This document shows, one piece after another, positions 58,698 through 64,000 of a stretch of 64,000 nt of DNA. The notes beneath the pieces are model-generated. The model did not search any database, was not told the origin of the DNA, and worked only from the letters and a program-made list of their open reading frames with translations. The position numbers and the translations under genes were made by a program. Each line of letters begins with the position of its first letter. Positions within the stretch are counted from its first letter, which is position 1. This stretch comes from Flammulina velutipes (Eukaryota > Basidiomycota > Agaricomycetes > Agaricales > Physalacriaceae): contig CM022372.1 of the NCBI GenBank assembly GCA_011800155.1, forward strand, positions 868,001 to 932,000, given 5' to 3'.

Positions 58698-58966
58698 AGT
58701 TTGTTGTGATGGGGTCTTGAATTGGAGGATTTGAAGCTGTGGAATGCGCTTATACCAAGCACTTAATATACACCTATCAATGTGTTGTCGCGCTTTTTCA
58801 TATTTTGTCGTTGGCTTCTAATTCATTCAATGGATACAATCCCTTAATGATTTACCTCTGTGTTGTTGCGCCACTTTCGGTTGTTCCCGATCGGCTGCCC
58901 CCGGTATCAACTTAAGCGCCGGTAGCGGCAGGCAGGCTTTCTTATACATCTTGGCTGTTCCCGCCA

Positions 58967-60109
58967 ATGGCGGCTACCAGCCATACAATTTACTCACATT
59001 ATGATCCACAGGATAGAACTTATCTAGAGCTAGAAACCGGCCAAGTGCCGTCGACTTCGAAGGAAATCAAAGTCATAGACGAAGCTGCCGAAATATGGAA
59101 GACAGAGTCATCAAGCGCATTCAAGCGTCGTCTCCCTCCTGCCCCTCGATTTGTACCGGCGACAATACAAGACGGTGAACGTGATCCCGACGACGACCAA
59201 CATCTTCAAAGATCTTCTTCTCAGCCTTCGTCTTCTGCGGATATTTCCAGCTGGTACAGGTCTCTGAACCGCAATGGAACCAGTGCTCCTCCCTCTACCG
59301 TTCCCACACCCACACCTCCAGCGCCTCGAGCCCCGGCGACCACGAACGATCCATGGTTCATCCGGAATGCTGTTAGGTTGGAACAACATTCATCATCTTC
59401 CTGCACATCTTCTCTCGCTGATATCCTTGCACGAGAGCCGCCACCGAAGCCAACGGAGCCCAAATTCCAGCCTCCAGTATTCCTGCACATCGGGCCCTCC
59501 AATAAAGGGTTTGGAATGCTCGAGCGTAGTGGCTGGAATGAGGGTGAGGCTTTGGGGCCTGACGTCGCACGGCGAACGCGAGTCACGGAGGACGAAGAAC
59601 GCCTAACCGCGAGAAAACGGAGACACAAGACTTTCCTCGAGGAGACCGAAGTGAAGGAGGAGACAATAGACGTGCCAGTCGCGGGACAAACCGACGACGA
59701 CATCACGGAAATCAGGAAGGTGGCACTCATCGATCTTACCTTATCTGACTCCGAAGATGAAGACAACTCGGACTCGGAAAACGACGAGGCAGGGAAAATC
59801 GAAGGGACCATCTCTCCAACTCCAGTCCCTGCTTCGCCATCGGGTCGAAAAGCCCTCATTATTCCCCTACCTACCGTCCTTAAATCAGATCGATTAGGTA
59901 TCGGGCTAAAGGCAAAGACCGTTGGTCCCTATAAGGAGTCTCGGAAGCGCATTACTCACAGCGCTGCAGCCATCGCGGCGCATGTGCGAGCTGCGGAGGA
60001 TGCACGACGTCGGAAGGACAAGTACGGAAAGGGGAAGAGAGGACTAGCGAGAGAGCGAGAGCAAGAAAGGCTCTCTAGACAGCGAATGTTGGCGTACTTG
60101 AACGAATAA
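58967..60109 (+). CDS. G-patch domain protein (GPANK1-like)
   Basis: Single exon, 380 residues. A divergent G-patch sits at about residues 183-205 (GFGMLERSGWNEGEALGPDV), followed by a disordered acidic region with a SUMO-interaction-like motif (VALIDLTLSDSEDED). A second conserved block (ALIIPLPTVLKSDRLGIGL) is the downstream half seen in GPANK1-type proteins. The C-terminus is a charged helix (EDARRRKDKYGKGKRGLARE). G-patch proteins activate DEAH helicases in splicing or ribosome biogenesis; the partner is unknown. The protein is likely nuclear. Confidence 0.78.
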   Translation: MAATSHTIYSHYDPQDRTYLELETGQVPSTSKEIKVIDEAAEIWKTESSSAFKRRLPPAPRFVPATIQDGERDPDDDQHLQRSSSQPSSSADISSWYRSLNRNGTSAPPSTVPTPTPPAPRAPATTNDPWFIRNAVRLEQHSSSSCTSSLADILAREPPPKPTEPKFQPPVFLHIGPSNKGFGMLERSGWNEGEALGPDVARRTRVTEDEERLTARKRRHKTFLEETEVKEETIDVPVAGQTDDDITEIRKVALIDLTLSDSEDEDNSDSENDEAGKIEGTISPTPVPASPSGRKALIIPLPTVLKSDRLGIGLKAKTVGPYKESRKRITHSAAAIAAHVRAAEDARRRKDKYGKGKRGLAREREQERLSRQRMLAYLNE

Positions 60110-60271
60110 CTTTTTGTAACAAGTACATTGGATTTAATTCAAGAAACTATGTTGATAATGATACAAGGAGCATGTATGCAAAGCAGAACATGATAGCATT
60201 CGACGGGAGGAAAGGGTATACTTCTCGTAACGTTTCGTTATCAGACCATGCATGTACCTCGAAGGGCAATT

Positions 60272-62063
60272 TCAGAGTGCCATAGGCTCGCCCCATACTC
60301 CCTTCGCTGGCTCGCATTTAACATCCTCCACGTACATGCGAAGCCATTGGACCATCTCTTTGCTCATCTGGTGGCATCGCGTCACGTCTATCGAGCGCAG
60401 GCGCTGTGGTGTTATCGCCTGAGCGCCCTGTTTGATAGTAGGACGGGGTCGCGCGCGCGCACTAGCCACAGAAGAGGCAGACGTAAATGTCAACGGTGCC
60501 GAGCGGAAGGCCTGCGCATCCTGGTACCGCGCATACGAGTTGGATGGCAGCCGCGATTCCACAAACGTGCGAAGCGAATCCCAATCGATAGATGTACACC
60601 CGTCCAAAAGCAGACTTTCGAGTCTAGGACACACCCAGGGCTGGGAAGAAGAGAGACCCTGTAAACACGGGGGCGTGGTTCAGTTCAAAGCGTGTCTGGG
60701 AAAATCAGAAATCCTTCGCGTACCTTCAGAAACCCAGATGAAGCGTCCTCGATGTCGACTAGATCCAACGTGACCAGGGATGGGAGACGGCGAAGCAGGT
60801 TGACAAATTTGAGTTCATTGAAGAGGCAGGACTCGATGCGCAGGGCTTGGAGGGGGAGGCGAATCAAGGCTTGGTCGTACAATAGCTGGAGGATTGGGGT
60901 AACGTTCTGCAGGTACGACATTTCGAGGGATTGGAGGTTCGGGAAGGTGATGTGGGTCATGATATGACGGGCCAGCGTGATTCCTGCATAATAGAAAGTG
61001 ATCTTCTTGAGGCGAGGTAAGCTAACTTTGCTTGACTGTGGCGGCGGGGTGAAGTCGTCGGTGTACGAGGTGGCGTAGGATCCGATACATGGGTCTGAGT
61101 CAACGTCTGACAGGTTACGAAGACTCAGCTCCTCCAACTCCGGACATTGACGCAATATACCTATGAGCACAGGAGCTGTTGGGGTAAAGCCGTTGAAGTA
61201 TCCTTCCAACTTGAGTACATGCAGCCGGGTAACGAGCCTATGGTCCCAACCGAAATTGAAGGACGTCAATGAGCATGAACGCAGGCGAGGTGTGTGGCCG
61301 TTGAAAAGAGGTAACGGGGGATTAGAGTATCGATCGTCCTGCATTGATCTGTATATCCGCACGCAAAGCGTCTCGAGAAGAGGAGCGTCCTCTTGGCAGC
61401 GCAAAAGGGCAGCGTGTGCTTGGGGCCTGTTGGGTACGCTGAGACTGAAAGACCGTGTGCGCCAGAGCGCGGGACGGATCAGATCCATAGCATGCACAAC
61501 CTGCTCCGTAACGTTACTCATCGACTCGGTCCTCGTTACAAAATTGACCGTGATGTCGAGCGGGCACGCCTTTGAACGCGCTAGCTTCCGCCGAGCCTTC
61601 TCGAGGGAATCATGTGGGCCAACCGAGATCTTGGACCAGAGAATGGGAGTATCGAGGACAAGCTCCGACCAATATCGACTGACCGGAACGTTCAATAGAA
61701 TTGTCGGGAAGAGTTGAACAGCGCTCACCATACAAGCATAAGTGTAGGAACCATGACGGGGTTGTCATCCGTAGCATCGAGGACACCGATGATGAATATG
61801 TGGGACAGGAGCTCGCTGGGTATCCGGTGTACCGGGGCTTGGAGGCGGACTGCACGTTCGAGGTGAGTTTCGAGGGCGTGCCGTTCGTGCATCAGCGAGG
61901 CCATCCTGGAGTCCAGCGAATTGATGGCCTCTCGGAGATCCGGGATGGAGGTGTATTGCGAGCCACTGCTGCGACCGTGGGAGGGTGATGCGAAAGAGGC
62001 ATTGGTGACCGGCGGGCGGGTGCGATGAGCAGGGAAGGCTGCACGGCGAGGAAATGTCGACAT
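60272..62063 (-). CDS. F-box protein with leucine-rich repeat-like C-terminus
   Basis: Exons 62063-61729, 61678-60724 and 60658-60272 give 558 residues. A coiled segment (IPDLREAINSLDSRMASLMH) precedes the F-box (VHRIPSELLSHIFIIGVLDA, then LVCRYWSELVLDTPILWSKI, joined across intron 1). LRR-like blocks follow (LRQCPELEELSLRNLSDVDS, FPNLQSLEMSYLQNVTP, LPSLVTLDLVDIEDASSGFL, CPRLESLLLDGCTSIDWDSL). This is the standard Agaricomycete F-box type and a probable SCF adaptor. The ATG at 62063 was chosen as the first in the open frame. A minus open frame starting at 61731 inside intron 1 is an artefact of read-through. Confidence 0.82.
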
Positions 62064-62654
62064 TCGACGCGAACTGGTGACTGTGCAGACCGACAGATAG
62101 AATGGTGGCACAAAGTCGGAGTTGGATTGTTCAGCCAATGTAGGGTCCTACCGGCGGTGACGACGAGGCGGGGCACAAGTGAGCAAGTGAGCAGCAGAGA
62201 CGGGGGCGATATTTATAGAGAGAGGGATTGGCGATGGACGACGATTGGAAAAGATAAAAGTGCACCCCATTGGGTACATTTCTACGCTGGCATGCCTGCT
62301 TGCAATTTTGTTTCTGCACGAGGCAGAAAAGCATGCCGGTGGTCTCATCTATAGTGCCGCTGTCGCATCGTAAAGGGGACCAGGAAAGTATATGATGGCT
62401 GACCTGCATCGTGGTGCCGTGGAACAACGCTGGAATTAACAACTCACTGACACGAGTTGACACGAGGGCGAAAACGAGGCGCCAGGACCAGGCTCACACA
62501 ATCAGATACAATGCTCATGTTTGTTTTTCTACTCAAAAGAGTCGTTCCCGGATATCTGGGCCCGCGCATCCTTTTTGCTTTCCCCCGACCTCCGATAACT
62601 ATTTTACAGTTTCTACCCTCCGTTAGTTTTGGCAACAATGAACCCATTCTATAT
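62064..62654. other. intergenic, nothing seen
   Basis: Upstream region of the F-box/LRR gene and 3' flank of the PQ-loop gene. No supported feature. Confidence 0.5.
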
Positions 62655-63829
62655 TCAATCTTGGGCCGCAACGTGGGAAGCTATGCGTGCAGAACGGTAA
62701 TAGAAAAACTGAGATAGAACCTACAAATTCAAAGCCCGTTAGTCAAGGCTGATTCCTCTGCACGCTGTAGGAGTACTTACGATGGCATCCAAAAATACAG
62801 TCAATACGCTGCCTGCATGGGTTTGTTAGCCGGAATTACTTGGGGAGGCTCAAAGGCGCGTACCTGCGAGCCAACTGGCATTCGTTATCAGGTAATCCTT
62901 CGCCATGCTCTTTGCGCAAATGGAGGCGGCATATGTGACATTGCCAAAGATGGCAAAGAAAAACAAGGCAGGCGATAGTCCTTCACATCGTGTTTTGATG
63001 TTTTTGGCTGTTACACATGGATGAGCTCGGCAAAGACAAGATCGCAATACGAAGCTCGACTCACCGATCTGTGGTATACGCGCGCCTAGCTAATTCTGGG
63101 AGTGAGAAACGTATGGCCAGATGAGGTAGGTAAACGAGGGCGCACGTATAGCAACGCGCTAGACCATCCAAGGATCTGAACAATCCACTGGATTCTAGTG
63201 GGTAACTCTGTGCGTTCTTTATGCGCTTCTTCCCGCACTTCTCCCCCACTGATGGCCCAGGCAACGACACCAGTTGCGAATACAAAAATGATAGCCCCCG
63301 TATAGCGAAGAACGATGACTCTGACGGGAGTCTCTTCTTGTGCGCGTGAGTCACCATTAAGGAGAGGCGTCTGTTCCTCGGCACTGGCCGACGTTCGTGT
63401 GCTCTTCCAGCGGTAGTAGTAAACCTGACCGAGCAATGTGAGGTCGCAGAGTGTGTACTTTTGATGTTTCGATTTTCATGTGACTTGTTCGAGGGAGGAG
63501 ATAACGCACGTAGACAGCGACGAGAATGACGGTCGGCAGAAGCCCCGCGATGCTTGCACCAACAAGATTACACAGGTCCCCGAGCAGCCACACCACTACG
63601 AAGAGAACACTCAAGCCTTCACCAGATTGCAAAGAGTAGTTTTCATATATCTGGGGGGAATATACTATGATCCTGTATGAGGTTTAAACCTGTCAATAAA
63701 TATGTTTCAGTGTAGGGACGTACCAGCATGCGATAGACACCCATCCAAGCTGTCGGGATACGATAAACAATGTCTATAATGTCATAAAAACGGACGTACG
63801 ATGCTACTCAGCTCGTCGCTTGTTGACAT
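62655..63829 (-). CDS. PQ-loop vacuolar cationic amino-acid transporter-like (Ypq/RTC2 family)
   Basis: Eight exons (63829-63800, 63749-63724, 63672-63510, 63457-63146, 63089-63065, 63007-62864, 62812-62781, 62720-62655) give 265 residues. PQ-loop 1 is IIVYSPQIYENYSLQSGEGL and PQ-loop 2 is LGARIPQIAKNIKTRCEGL, each in a membrane-helix pair. Other helices include VVVWLLGDLCNLVGASIAGL, PALFFFAIFGNVTYAASICA and VLTVFLDAIVLSQFLYYR. Seven helices with two PQ motifs match lysosomal/vacuolar exporters of basic amino acids. The central cytosolic loop is hydrophilic (SASAEEQTPLLNGDSRAQEE). All junctions keep frame. Confidence 0.9.
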
Positions 63830-63913
63830 TTTGGAGTCAAGAAATAAAGAGCGTGACAAACGTGACTGCCGAACCTCGTCAGCGCGATCGGCTCAAACTC
63901 TCTCTAGACTGTC

Positions 63914-64000
63914 ATGGACGAAGAACGCCTTCGTCGATTCGCGAGCCAAATCAGGAAGACAGCTGGCGGTGCAGGAGGGCGCCCACCGGCGGGCGCACTA
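63914..64000 (+). CDS. 5' end of a gene, possibly prohibitin-2 (cut by window end)
   Basis: Twenty-nine codons from ATG 63914 to the window edge. The peptide begins MDEERLRRFASQIRKTAGG, followed by a Gly/Pro stretch (GAGGRPPAGAL). A short charged helix followed by a Gly-rich segment just before the expected membrane anchor is how fungal prohibitin-2 starts, but too little is visible to be sure. It is divergent to the PQ-loop gene, with 84 bp between start codons. Confidence 0.4.
   Translation, partial: MDEERLRRFASQIRKTAGGAGGRPPAGAL

Noticed and set aside
59221..59859. 212-codon minus-strand open frame
   Set aside because: Antisense shadow of the G-patch protein's disordered acidic region.
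1..64000. CRISPR arrays, operons, phage or plasmid features
   Set aside because: None seen; the window is eukaryotic with spliced genes throughout.

Overview
The window reads as a gene-dense piece of a mushroom-type basidiomycete (Agaricomycetes) nuclear genome. Genes are split by many short introns of about 45-60 nt with GT-AG ends. The gene content is fungal: ERG6, RanGAP, ORC2, a Rictor-type TORC2 subunit, kexin, a CSC1/OSCA channel and a GH131 hydrolase with a fungal CBM1. It also carries families typical of Agaricomycetes (F-box and BTB proteins, 7-TM proteins, 8-Cys GPI-type proteins). I could not name the species. Exon structures were read by hand from splice motifs and frame closure, without alignments.

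Layout. 1-1530: fragments of a hypothetical gene and a TOM6-like small subunit. 2230-6370: a tandem cluster of three paralogous secreted proteins, each a signal peptide plus a basic segment plus an acidic tail, with one small opposite-strand gene between copies two and three. 6556-13668: TmpA-like membrane oxidoreductase, a doubtful small gene, an atypical homeodomain protein divergent from ORC2, and an MFS drug transporter convergent with ORC2. 13908-16018: RanGAP followed by a 717-bp foldback (MITE-like) element. 16019-18033: a gene-poor stretch. 18034-23783: BTB-like protein, SAC3/GANP protein, ERG6 and a two-RRM protein. 23934-28390: two 8-Cys GPI-type paralogues and a kexin. 29136-35859: DUS1, an auxilin-like UBA/TPR/J protein and a 7-TM protein. 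36330-44302: HSP20 with heat-shock elements, Rictor and a Zn2Cys6 regulator. 45064-48258: a recent tandem duplication of an F-box gene. 48422-64000: NDUFS4, CSC1, GH131-CBM1, a membrane-anchored Cu/Zn SOD, a hydrophobic secreted protein, a G-patch protein, an F-box/LRR protein, a PQ-loop transporter and the 5' end of a probable prohibitin-2.

Most genes are unrelated housekeeping functions, as is usual in fungi. The most novel unit is the three-gene secreted cluster. The copies share exon phases, a KR site and a 5' leader element, while the acidic tails have changed by in-frame repeat growth. The kexin encoded 20 kb away is the class of enzyme that would cut such KR sites, but nothing in the sequence ties them together beyond that.
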